From an uncultured Gammaproteobacteria bacterium (GTDB lineage: Bacteria > Pseudomonadota > Gammaproteobacteria > Steroidobacterales > GCA-2729495): 11,303 nucleotides of DNA. A model generated the notes under the pieces. That model did not search any database, had not been told where the DNA came from, and saw only the letters and a list, made by a program, of their open reading frames with translations. The stretch spans positions 1-11,303 of the forward strand of contig CALGMY010000082.1 in assembly GCA_937958785.1 (NCBI GenBank). The letters run 5' to 3'. The position numbers and the translations under genes were made by a program. Below, piece after piece: positions 1 to 6,434 of this stretch (the first letter of the stretch is position 1; each line of letters opens with the position of its first letter).

Positions 1-20
1 CAGATGGGTATAAGAGACAG
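1..20 (+). other. Nextera/Tn5 mosaic-end adapter remnant (artefact)
   Basis: Bases 2-20 match the 19-bp Tn5 mosaic end AGATGTGTATAAGAGACAG used in Nextera libraries at 18 of 19 positions, with a G for T at base 7. The preceding C at base 1 also agrees with the read-1 side of that adapter. This is library-preparation sequence left at a contig end. The real genome begins at about base 21, and the adjoining ABC ATPase gene is cut by the assembly, not by mutation. Confidence 0.93.
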
Positions 21-414
21 CGCCGAGGCCGACGCGCTGGAGGAGGGCCAGCGCGCGGTCCCGGTCGACCTCGGCGGTGGCATAGAGGGCGGGCACCTCG
101 ACGTTCTCGACCGCCGTCGTGCGCGGAAGCAGGTTGAAGGACTGGAACACGAAGCCGATGCGCCGGGAACGGACGGCGGACCGCTCGGCGTCCGAGTAGC
201 GGGATACGTCCTCGCCGGCCAGCCGGTAGACGCCGCTGGTCGGCGTGTCGAGGCAACCCAGGATGTTCAGCAGCGACGACTTGCCGGAGCCGGACGCGCC
301 CCGGATCACCACGAACTCGCCGGCGTCGATCCGGCAGGTGATGTCCCGGAGCGCGGGCACGGGTGTGCCGTCCTCCCGCTGGTAGGTCTTCACGACGTGG
401 TCGAGCTCGATCAT
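21..414 (-). CDS. MacB-like ABC transporter ATP-binding protein (3' end missing at contig edge)
   Basis: This is the N-terminal 131 residues of an ABC ATPase that would power an export or lipoprotein-type system with the adaptor encoded just before it. It starts MIELDHVVKTY. Walker A is GASGSGKSS (about residues 39-47) and the Q-loop is FVFQSFNLLP (about 88-97). The LGCLDTPTSG segment after Walker A is typical of the MacB/LolD/FtsE branch. The ABC signature, Walker B and H-loop lie beyond the left edge. The ATG overlaps the stop of the adaptor gene in an ATGA arrangement (411-414), so translation is probably coupled. A MacB/FtsX-type permease, fused or separate, is expected off the edge but cannot be seen. 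The truncation is artificial because it abuts adapter sequence. Family assignment is firm; the substrate is unknown. Confidence 0.93.
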
Positions 415-1496
415 GGGGACTCCCCGGTCGCAGCCGCGGCAGGCAATGGGCTCAGGAGGACGCGGTCACCCGCCACCACGCCCTGGCGGATCTCGATGAG
501 GCCGGCGTCGCGGGCGCCGGCCGTGACATCCCGGCGGACGAGTCCGCCGTCCTTCTCCAGCCACACGTAGCGGCCGGCGTCGTCCTTCTGGACCGCCGCG
601 GCGGGCAGGACGAGCGCCTCCCGCTCGGCGGTCCTGATGGACACGTTGGTCGTCATGTCGGGCTTCAGCTGGTCGACCGGCGACCCGATGCTGACCATCA
701 CCTCGAAGTTCACCACCCCGGAGATGATGGTGCCCTTCGGCGCGATGCGCTCCACCCGCCCGGTGAACTCGAGCGCCGGGAAGGACTCCACGGTGAAGGT
801 CACGGGATTGCCCACGGCCACGCTGCCAATGTCGGTCTCGTCGACCAGGGCGATGAGCTCGAGGGCACCATCCTCGATGATGGTGGCGAAGGTGGGCGTG
901 CTGAAGCTGGCCGCCACCGTCTCGCCTTCCTGGGTGGTCACCGAGGCCACGGTGCCGGTGATGGGCGAGCGGATCACGGCGTAGTTGAGGTCGGTCTCGA
1001 CCACCGCGGCGTCCCGGCGTGCCTTCTCGAGCCGGGCCTGCGCCTCGCTCACCAGGAGGGTCTTGTCCTCCACGTCCGAGCGGGCGACGAGCCGCTGCTC
1101 GTCCAGCTGCCGGCTCCGGGCGAGGTCCACCTCGGCCCGCTTGAGCTCCTGCTCCGCGACGGCTACCTGGGCCTCGGCCTGGGACAGGCGGGCCCGGAGG
1201 GGCCGGGCGTCGATCGTCGCGATGACGTCCCCCTTCGCGATCTTCGAGCCCACGACCACGTTCAGCTTCTCGACGATGCCGGAAAGCTGGGCGCCAACCC
1301 GCACCTCGCCGCCGACCCGGGTCCGGAGGATGCCCGTGGCGAGCACGGTGGCGCCCACCTGGCGCCTCTCCGGCGTGACGAACTGCCGGGCGGTTGCGGC
1401 GGCATCATCCGCGGCAAGCCGGGACCAGGCCCACCACCCGCCCATGGCGAGCAGCACGGCCCCCACGCCGGCCGCGATGAGCGTCCCCGCCCTCAC
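411..1496 (-). CDS. MacA-like periplasmic adaptor (HlyD/RND membrane fusion protein)
   Basis: A 361-residue membrane-fusion protein that would link the inner-membrane ABC transporter to an outer-membrane channel. Residues about 3-23 form one N-terminal membrane anchor. Residues 65-95 are the first half of a lipoyl domain (VGAQLSGIVEKLNVVVGSKI). Residues about 98-170 are a long Ala/Glu/Arg/Leu-rich alpha-helical hairpin, and residues 171-200 (YAVIRSPITGTVASV) are the second lipoyl half. Beta-barrel and membrane-proximal domains follow (LKPDMTTNVSI near 277-287, LVLPAAAVQ near 296-303). I chose the GTG start at 1496 because it gives a clean short cytoplasmic stub before the anchor and overlaps the upstream stop by one base (TAGTG). 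The frame stays open 56 codons further upstream, but that part only shadows the preceding gene. It resembles MacA by its downstream ATPase, but macrolide export is not shown. Confidence 0.92.
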   Translation of the reverse strand: MRAGTLIAAGVGAVLLAMGGWWAWSRLAADDAAATARQFVTPERRQVGATVLATGILRTRVGGEVRVGAQLSGIVEKLNVVVGSKIAKGDVIATIDARPLRARLSQAEAQVAVAEQELKRAEVDLARSRQLDEQRLVARSDVEDKTLLVSEAQARLEKARRDAAVVETDLNYAVIRSPITGTVASVTTQEGETVAASFSTPTFATIIEDGALELIALVDETDIGSVAVGNPVTFTVESFPALEFTGRVERIAPKGTIISGVVNFEVMVSIGSPVDQLKPDMTTNVSIRTAEREALVLPAAAVQKDDAGRYVWLEKDGGLVRRDVTAGARDAGLIEIRQGVVAGDRVLLSPLPAAAATGESP

Positions 1497-1972
1497 TACT
1501 GCTTCTCGTACACCATCACCATGGGCGGCTTGGTGCCCCGGGTGGTCGTGACGGACATGGACTTGCCGTCGGCGGAGAGCACTCGCGTCTCCACCTTCTG
1601 CACCTTGCTGCCGGGGATGGCGCTGGGCTCGGTCCAGGTGACCACCAGCTTGCCCGCATCCCACTTCGCGACGGTGTCGCCGCGGGTGCCCATGGGGCCC
1701 TCGTTGTTGACGGTCTTGCCGGCCAGGTCGTAGGTCACCGTGCGTTCGCTGGTGGTGCCCATGAACTTGGCCGAGGACTCGATCTTCAGCTGCTGGGCGG
1801 TCTGGGTGATCTTCGCGGTCTCGTTGACCGCCGACATCATCCCGAGGTTCTCCCCCTTCTTCGTGTTCAGCACCCAGGTGCCGGCGAACGAAGGGGTGTC
1901 GGCCGCGCTGGCGGGAGGTGCGGCGCCAAGCATCATCAAAAGGACGGGCAGGATCAGGGCGAAGCGGTTCAT
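1496..1972 (-). CDS. Small secreted protein of unknown function (lipocalin-like, SFAGTW motif)
   Basis: A 158-residue protein with a clear Sec signal peptide (MNRFALILPVLLMMLGAAPPASAA, given here as residues 1-24 with probable cleavage after ASA). The mature part begins DTPSFAGTWVLNTKKGENLG and continues as alternating short beta strands (TAKITQ, LKIESS, RTVTYDL, KLVVTW, VETRVL) ending in VMVYEKQ. This is the look of a small lipocalin-like beta-barrel or sandwich of the kind seen in uncharacterised exported bacterial proteins. The ATG at 1972 is chosen over a TTG 24 bases upstream because AAGGAG lies nine bases ahead of it and the signal peptide starts there. It follows padR by 20 bases and its stop overlaps the adaptor start, so it belongs to the regulated export operon. 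A role such as a periplasmic substrate-binding or stress protein is only a guess. Confidence 0.88.
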   Translation of the reverse strand: MNRFALILPVLLMMLGAAPPASAADTPSFAGTWVLNTKKGENLGMMSAVNETAKITQTAQQLKIESSAKFMGTTSERTVTYDLAGKTVNNEGPMGTRGDTVAKWDAGKLVVTWTEPSAIPGSKVQKVETRVLSADGKSMSVTTTRGTKPPMVMVYEKQ

Positions 1973-1981
1973 GGGTACATT

Positions 1982-1987
1982 CTCCTT
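1982..1987 (-). promoter_or_regulatory. Ribosome binding site deciding the start of the secreted protein
   Basis: AAGGAG on the minus strand lies nine bases upstream of the ATG at 1972. This favours that ATG over the in-frame TTG at 1996, which would lengthen the protein by eight residues and place charged residues before the signal peptide. Confidence 0.75.
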
Positions 1988-1992
1988 GGTGA

Positions 1993-2622
1993 TCAATTCA
2001 TCGATTGGGCAGCGCGGAACGGCTCGCGCCGCGTGCGCCTGGGCAGCGCGGAAGTCCGGCCCGCGGGCCGGGCCAGGTGGTCGAGTACCCGGTCGAGCCA
2101 GTCGAGTTCCGCCTCGAGCAGGACCAGGGTGTGGTCGGTGGCCAGGGAGCGGGCCGCCTGCATGCGGCCGGCCGGCAACGCGGTGACGTGGTCGAGCTCC
2201 CCGGCCACGTGCCGGTGGAGGTCAGCGATAGCCGTACGCCTTTCGGTGAGCAGTGCGCGGGCCTCCCGGGGCGGCAGCCATGGCAGGTAGGCGGCAGCGA
2301 CCTCGAAGGTCACCTCGTCCCGGTCATAGGTCTTCAGTGCCTGGCGCAGCAGCCCGTCGAACAGTTCGCTGCCCCGGGGCGTCAGCGCAAAGACCAGGCG
2401 CTCGCCGCGCCGCCCGCGGGCCCCGGGCTCCGAGTGGACCTGCACGGCGCCCTGCTCCGTCAGCCGGTGCAGCAGGTGATAGAGGGTTGGTTTCTTGAAT
2501 TCGGCGTAGAGCGTTCCGTGGGCCGACAGGATGCGATGCAACTCATAGCCGTGCCGGGGCCCGGACTGCAGGAGTCCCAGCACCATCAGCGTGCGGGCAT
2601 CGGCTGGCTTCGGGGTACTCAT
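1993..2622 (-). CDS. PadR-family transcriptional regulator, probable repressor of the export operon
   Basis: A 209-residue DNA-binding protein. The N-terminal winged helix (about residues 8-85) has the PadR hallmarks: LMVLGLLQSGPRHGYELHRIL, then the recognition-helix region KKPTLYHLLHRLTEQGAV, then the wing GERLVFALTPRGSELF. Residues about 90-185 are helical and Arg/Leu/Glu-rich, as in the PadR dimerisation domain. A basic tail (RTSALPRRTRREPFRAAQ) follows. It is the first gene of a four-gene run (repressor, secreted protein, adaptor, ATPase). The ATG at 2622 sits inside the 18-bp palindrome at 2621-2638 and has no Shine-Dalgarno, so the mRNA may be leaderless. An internal ATG at the MVLGLL codons would clip helix 1 and is less likely. 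PadR proteins commonly control neighbouring transporter genes and themselves. The effector is unknown. Confidence 0.93.
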   Translation of the reverse strand: MSTPKPADARTLMVLGLLQSGPRHGYELHRILSAHGTLYAEFKKPTLYHLLHRLTEQGAVQVHSEPGARGRRGERLVFALTPRGSELFDGLLRQALKTYDRDEVTFEVAAAYLPWLPPREARALLTERRTAIADLHRHVAGELDHVTALPAGRMQAARSLATDHTLVLLEAELDWLDRVLDHLARPAGRTSALPRRTRREPFRAAQSMN

Positions 2623-2638
2623 AGTCCACGTGGACTAT
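2621..2638. promoter_or_regulatory. Perfect 18-bp palindromic operator overlapping the padR start codon
   Basis: ATAGTCCACGTGGACTAT is identical to its own reverse complement. On the minus strand its last three bases are part of the padR ATG context, and the proposed -10 hexamer lies within its right half. Together with the matching site at 2658-2671 it is the obvious binding site for the PadR protein encoded immediately downstream. The half-site AGTCCA/TGGACT is read from the sequence; the identity of the bound protein is inferred. Confidence 0.8.
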
Positions 2639-2663
2639 AAGTACTGCCCGCCCGTAAAGTCCA
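2634..2663 (-). promoter_or_regulatory. Putative sigma-70 promoter of the padR-export operon
   Basis: On the minus strand TGGACT (2658-2663, four of six matches to TTGACA) is followed after 18 bp by TATAGT (2634-2639, five of six matches to TATAAT). Initiation six to eight bases downstream would fall about 4-6 bases before the padR ATG, giving an almost leaderless transcript. Each hexamer is embedded in one of the two palindromes. This is a by-eye assignment and no start site has been mapped. Confidence 0.55.
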
Positions 2664-2671
2664 TCTGGACT
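2658..2671. promoter_or_regulatory. Second copy of the AGTCCA-N2-TGGACT operator
   Basis: AGTCCATCTGGACT has the same two 6-bp arms and 2-bp spacer as the core of the first palindrome, differing only in the two central bases. The centres of the two sites are 35 bp apart. It overlaps the proposed -35 element of the padR promoter, so protein bound at both sites would cover the whole promoter. Confidence 0.75.
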
Positions 2672-2706
2672 ATCCCCTATGCGCCGATTAGCCGCAGCCC
2701 GGCGGG

Positions 2707-4605
2707 TCAGCGCACCAGCCCGCGCTCCTTGAGCAGCCCCAGCACCAGCTCGGCCGCCTCGTCGGGCGTGCAGCCCGCCGTGTTCACCCGGAGCGCGGGG
2801 CTCTCCGGCGCCTCGTAGGGCGAGTCGATGCCGGTGAAGTTCCGGAGCTCGCCTCGGCGAGCCTTGCGGTACAGGCCCTTCACGTCACGGGATTCAGCCA
2901 CGTCCAGTGGCGTGTCCACGTGGATCTCCAGGAACTCGTGGGCCTCCAGCAGGCTCCGCGCCAGCGCGCGCTCGGCCCGGAAGGGCGAGATGAACGCCGT
3001 CAGCACGATGAGCCCTGCATCCACCATGAGGCGCGCGACCTCGGCCACCCGCCGCACGTTCTCGACCCGGTCGGTCTCGGAGAAGCCCAGGTCCTTGTTG
3101 AGGCCATGGCGCACGTTGTCGCCGTCCAGCAGGTAGGTGTGCCGGCCCATGGCGAGCAGCTGCTTCTCGACCAGGTTCGCGATGGTGGACTTGCCGGCGC
3201 CCGAGAGGCCCGTGAACCAGAGCACGCAGGGCGTCTGCCCCTTGAGGGCCGACCGGGCGGCCTTGTCCACGTCCAGGTGCTGGTGGTGGATGTTGTGGGC
3301 CCGGCGCAGGGCGAAGTGCAGCATGCCCGCGCCGACAGTGTGGTTGGTCATGCGGTCGATGAGGATGAAGCCCCCCGTGTGCCGGTTGGCCTCGTAGGGG
3401 TCGAAGGCCACGACCCGGTCGAGCGCCAGGTTGCAGACCCCGATCTCGTTCAGCTCCAGCTTGCGGGCGGCCAGGTGCTCCAGGGTGTTCACGTTGAGCT
3501 TGTACTTGGGCTGGGTGATGGTCGCGGTGACGGTCTCCGTCCCGATCCGGAGCAGGTAGGAGCGGCCGGGGAACATGGGCTCGTCCGCCATCCAGACCAC
3601 GGTCGCCTCGAACTGGTCGGCGACCTCGGCCGGCGAGTCGGCGCCGGAGAGCACGTTGCCGCGGGAAATGTCGATCTCGTCGGCGAGGGTCAGCGTGACG
3701 GACTGGCCGGCGACCGCCAGCGGCAGGTCGCCATCGGCCGTCACGATGCGGGCCACCCGGCTCTCGCGCCCGGCGGGCTGCACGCGCACGCGGTCGCCGG
3801 GGCGCACCTCGCCGCTCGCCACGAGGCCCGCGAAGCCCCGGAAATCCAGGTTCGGGCGGCTGACCCACTGCACCGGGAGGCGGAACGGCTCGGCGGCGGT
3901 CGGCCGACCGGCGGGTTCCACCGTCTCCAGGTAACCGAGCAGCGTCGGGCCGTGGTACCAGGGCGTGCGATCGCTCGGCGCCAGCATGTTGTCGCCCCGC
4001 AGGGCCGACAGCGGGATGGCGGTGATCTCGTCCAGGTTCAGCTGGCCGGCGAATTCCCGGTACTCCTCGACGATTCGGGCGAACACCTCCTCGTCGTAGC
4101 CGACCAGGTCCATCTTGTTGACCGCGAGCAGGACCTTGCGGATGCCGAGCAGGGACACCAGGTACGTGTGACGCCGGGTCTGGGTCAGCACCCCGCGCCG
4201 CGCGTCGATGAGCACCACGGCCACGTCGGCAGTGGACGCCCCCGTGACCATGTTGCGCGTGTACTGCTCGTGACCGGGCGTGTCGGCAACAATGAACTTG
4301 CGCCGGTCGGTGGTGAAGTAGCGGTAGGCCACGTCGATGGTGATGCCCTGCTCACGCTCGGCCGACAGGCCGTCCACCAGCAACGCGAAGTCCACGTCGC
4401 GGCCCTGGGTGCCCCAGCGGACCGAATCCGCCTCGATGGCGGCCAGCTGGTCCTCGAAGAGGCTCTTCGACTCGTAGAGCAGGCGACCGATGAGCGTGCT
4501 CTTGCCATCGTCCACGCTGCCGCAGGTGATGAAGCGCAGCAGGCTCTTGTGCTCCTGGGCCCGCAGGTAGCCTTCGATGTCGGCGGTGACGTCGGTGGTG
4601 GCCAT
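2707..4605 (-). CDS. cysNC: Bifunctional sulfate adenylyltransferase subunit 1 / adenylylsulfate kinase (CysN-CysC fusion)
   Basis: A 632-residue cytoplasmic enzyme. The N-terminal part (about 1-440) is CysN, the GTPase that drives the CysD reaction of ATP with sulfate to form APS. It carries G1 GSVDDGKST (29-37), G3 DTPGH (108-112), G4 NKMD (163-166) and G5-like SALRG (200-204), then EF-Tu-type beta-barrel domains. The C-terminal part (about 455-632) is APS kinase, which phosphorylates APS to PAPS. It has Walker A GLSGAGKST (466-474), DGDNVRHGLNKDLGF (494-508) and FISPFRAER (538-546). All key motifs are intact and the length is normal for CysNC/NodQ-type fusions. The ATG shares one base with the cysD stop (TGATG), and GGAGGGG lies eight bases upstream inside cysD, so the two are co-translated. 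No cysH, cysI or cysJ is present, so whether the PAPS feeds assimilation or sulfotransferases cannot be told. Confidence 0.97.
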   Translation of the reverse strand: MATTDVTADIEGYLRAQEHKSLLRFITCGSVDDGKSTLIGRLLYESKSLFEDQLAAIEADSVRWGTQGRDVDFALLVDGLSAEREQGITIDVAYRYFTTDRRKFIVADTPGHEQYTRNMVTGASTADVAVVLIDARRGVLTQTRRHTYLVSLLGIRKVLLAVNKMDLVGYDEEVFARIVEEYREFAGQLNLDEITAIPLSALRGDNMLAPSDRTPWYHGPTLLGYLETVEPAGRPTAAEPFRLPVQWVSRPNLDFRGFAGLVASGEVRPGDRVRVQPAGRESRVARIVTADGDLPLAVAGQSVTLTLADEIDISRGNVLSGADSPAEVADQFEATVVWMADEPMFPGRSYLLRIGTETVTATITQPKYKLNVNTLEHLAARKLELNEIGVCNLALDRVVAFDPYEANRHTGGFILIDRMTNHTVGAGMLHFALRRAHNIHHQHLDVDKAARSALKGQTPCVLWFTGLSGAGKSTIANLVEKQLLAMGRHTYLLDGDNVRHGLNKDLGFSETDRVENVRRVAEVARLMVDAGLIVLTAFISPFRAERALARSLLEAHEFLEIHVDTPLDVAESRDVKGLYRKARRGELRNFTGIDSPYEAPESPALRVNTAGCTPDEAAELVLGLLKERGLVR

Positions 4606-6371
4606 CAGAAGTACCCCTCCTGCTTCTTCTTCTCCATGGATGCGGCCTGGTCGTGGTCGATCAGCCGCCCCTGGCGCTCGGAGCTCCGGCTGACGAGCAT
4701 CTCCTGGATGACGGCCGGCACCGAGTCCGCGGCGGACTCGATGCCGCCCGAGAGGGGGTAGCAGCCCAGGGTGCGGAAGCGGATCCGGCGCATCACCGGC
4801 ACCTCGCCGGGCTTCAGGCGCATGCGGTCGTCGTCGACCATGATCCAGGCGCCATCCCGTTCCACGACCGGCCGCTCGGCGGCGAAATACAGCGGCACGA
4901 CGGGGATCTGCTCCCGGTGGATGTACTGCCACACGTCGAGTTCCGTCCAGTTCGACAGGGGGAACACCCGCAGCGACTCGCCGGGCCGCTTGCGGCAGTT
5001 GTAGAGCCGCCAGAGCTCGGGCCGCTGGGCCTTGGGGTCCCAGCGGTGCTGGGCACTGCGGAACGAGAAGATGCGCTCCTTGGCCCGGGACTTCTCCTCG
5101 TCGCGCCGGGCGCCACCGAAGGCCGCGTCGAAGCCATGCTTCTCCAGCGCCTGCTTGAGTCCCTGGGTCTTCCACAGGTCGGTGTGGATCTGGGAGCCGT
5201 GGTCGAACGGGTTGATCCCCCGCTCCAGCGCCTCCGGGTTGCGGTGGACGATGAGTTCCATCCCCGTTTCCCGGGCGACCCGGTCCCGCAGCTCGTACAT
5301 CGCCCGGAACTTCCAGGTCGTGTCCACGTGCAGCAGCGGGAAGGGCGGCACGCCGGGATAGAACGCCTTCCGGGCCAGGTGGACCATGCAGGCGCTGTCC
5401 TTGCCGATGGAATAGAGCATCACCGGCTTCCCGGCCTCGGCGACGACCTCGCGCATGATGTGGATGGCCTCGGCCTCGAGGCGCTGCAGGTGGGTGAGTG
5501 GCATGGATGGATCTCTGCCCGCGGGGGCGCGGGATACGGTTGGTGAGGCGGGTTTCGGTGCGGCTGCGGCCACCCTGCCGGGCGACGACTGGCTGGAATG
5601 CTCCAGGGCGAGCGGACACGGCACGACGGTGAGACGGTCCCCCTGCTCCGCCACGAAGGCCCGGATTTCGGGGCTATGGTCCACGTCCACGCCGTGCAGC
5701 AGGACGCACACGTGACCATCGCCGGCGGCGACCAGCCGGGCAAGGAACGCGACGTAGTCCGCCACCTGGTTGGGACCCGCCAGGGGCAGCCAGGACGGCC
5801 GGCCCCGCAGGCTCATGGCACACAGCACGCGGGCCCGTCCTGAATCCGCGACGAGCTGCCCCACCCAGCTGATGCGCGCACGCCGGGCCCTCGCCCGCTG
5901 AAGGTGACGCGGCAGTTCGACCTCGAGCCAGCGGCGGTCACTGGCGTCGGCAGGCCGCCGCTCCCGCAGCGGTGCCGCCGTGAGCCCCCAGCGGGCGAGG
6001 TACCGCAGCACCGTGCTGTCCGCGACGGTCACCTGCCACTGCCTGCGAATGAGGGCCTGGACGGCCGGCACCGACCACAACCCGTCGGTAAGGCCCCGGG
6101 CATCGGGGGGACCCTCCAGGACGGCGGCCCGCAGGTCTGCCTGCTGTGCCGCGGACAGGCGCCGGCCCTGGCCGACCTGCCGGCCCAGGGCCTTCACGGG
6201 CACTGCACTCCAGCCGCCGGCGACGAAGGCCTTGTAGGCGCGGATCACCGTCGGTGTGCTGAGACCCGTCTCGGCCCTGATGCTGGCGAGGGAGGCGCCG
6301 GCGAGGCGCATCTCCACCGCCCGCCGGCGCTTCTGGTTGAGCGCATCGGTATGGTCCGCGGGCCTGGCCAT
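4605..6371 (-). CDS. cysD: Sulfate adenylyltransferase subunit 2 (CysD) with N-terminal IS630-transposase-like extension
   Basis: The open frame encodes 588 residues. Residues 290-588 are a complete CysD: MPLTHLQRLEAEAIHIMREV at its start, the PP-loop-type LYSIGKDSACM, LLHVDTTWKFR, FGGARRDEEKSRAKER, VFPLSNWTELDVWQYI, FRTLGCYPLSGGIES and the C-terminal MEKKKQEGYF. CysD pairs with CysN to make APS from sulfate and ATP. Residues 1-255 resemble an IS630-type transposase and residues about 256-288 form a Pro/Ala/Ser-rich linker without a stop. The ATG at 6371 has GAGG nine bases upstream. The ATG at 5504 would give a conventional 299-residue CysD but has only a poor ribosome binding site. The gene may therefore make a fusion, a short CysD by internal initiation, or both. 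CysD identity is certain; the biological reality of the fusion is inferred. Confidence 0.92.
   Translation of the reverse strand: MARPADHTDALNQKRRRAVEMRLAGASLASIRAETGLSTPTVIRAYKAFVAGGWSAVPVKALGRQVGQGRRLSAAQQADLRAAVLEGPPDARGLTDGLWSVPAVQALIRRQWQVTVADSTVLRYLARWGLTAAPLRERRPADASDRRWLEVELPRHLQRARARRARISWVGQLVADSGRARVLCAMSLRGRPSWLPLAGPNQVADYVAFLARLVAAGDGHVCVLLHGVDVDHSPEIRAFVAEQGDRLTVVPCPLALEHSSQSSPGRVAAAAPKPASPTVSRAPAGRDPSMPLTHLQRLEAEAIHIMREVVAEAGKPVMLYSIGKDSACMVHLARKAFYPGVPPFPLLHVDTTWKFRAMYELRDRVARETGMELIVHRNPEALERGINPFDHGSQIHTDLWKTQGLKQALEKHGFDAAFGGARRDEEKSRAKERIFSFRSAQHRWDPKAQRPELWRLYNCRKRPGESLRVFPLSNWTELDVWQYIHREQIPVVPLYFAAERPVVERDGAWIMVDDDRMRLKPGEVPVMRRIRFRTLGCYPLSGGIESAADSVPAVIQEMLVSRSSERQGRLIDHDQAASMEKKKQEGYF
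5505..6371 (-). other. Degenerate IS630-like transposase region fused in frame ahead of CysD
   Basis: Translated from 6371, residues about 14-50 form a first helix-turn-helix (RRRAVEMRLAGASLASIRAE, then TGLSTPTVIRAYKAF). Residues about 97-131 form a winged-helix like that preceding IS630 catalytic domains (LWSVPAVQALIRRQ, then STVLRYLARWGLT). Residues about 168-252 keep the IS630 RNase-H-like scaffold: RVLCAMSLRGRPSWLPL, then VADYVAFLARLVAAG, VCVLLHGVDVDH, IRAFVAEQGDRLTVVP. The segment that normally carries the first Asp (a DE motif) seems deleted, the second Asp position reads His (LLHG), and the terminal Pro-Glu-Leu-Asn-Pro-x-Glu block is absent and replaced by the linker. It therefore cannot be an active transposase of that class. 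No terminal inverted repeats bounding an element were recognised. It may be a domesticated DNA-binding module or a remnant. Confidence 0.65.
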
Positions 6372-6380
6372 GGGGCCGGT

Positions 6381-6418
6381 CCTCAATGTTCCGCTATTAA
6401 AGGTTTATTGTACGGAAC
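6381..6418 (-). promoter_or_regulatory. AT-rich promoter region with inverted repeat upstream of the cysD fusion
   Basis: An A/T-rich island in otherwise GC-rich DNA. Arms GTTCCG (6388-6393) and CGGAAC (6413-6418) are separated by 19 bp. On the minus strand the spacer holds TACAAT (6407-6412), one mismatch from a -10 hexamer, with no convincing -35. A second possible hexamer, TTTAAT, lies at 6396-6401. GAGG at 6381-6384 is the likely ribosome binding site for the ATG at 6371. The inverted repeat could be an operator, perhaps for the HTH domain encoded next to it, or a relic of an element end. Confidence 0.45.
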
Positions 6419-6434
6419 TGTTGCCCGAAGGCCA

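Noticed and set aside
363..1733. Long open frame on the plus strand opposite the adaptor and secreted-protein genes
   Set aside because: Its translation is low-complexity, Gly/His/Arg/Asp-rich and without recognisable domains. It is the antisense shadow of clear minus-strand genes in GC-rich DNA.
2920..4761. 613-codon plus-strand open frame opposite cysNC
   Set aside because: It is antisense to an unmistakable CysN-CysC protein, its composition is typical of a GC-rich shadow frame, and no family motif is seen.
4606..5619. N-terminal extension of the CysNC frame upstream of 4605
   Set aside because: This stretch reads CysD in the wrong frame. The conserved CysN start MATTDV at 4605 has a good ribosome binding site and the usual overlap with cysD.
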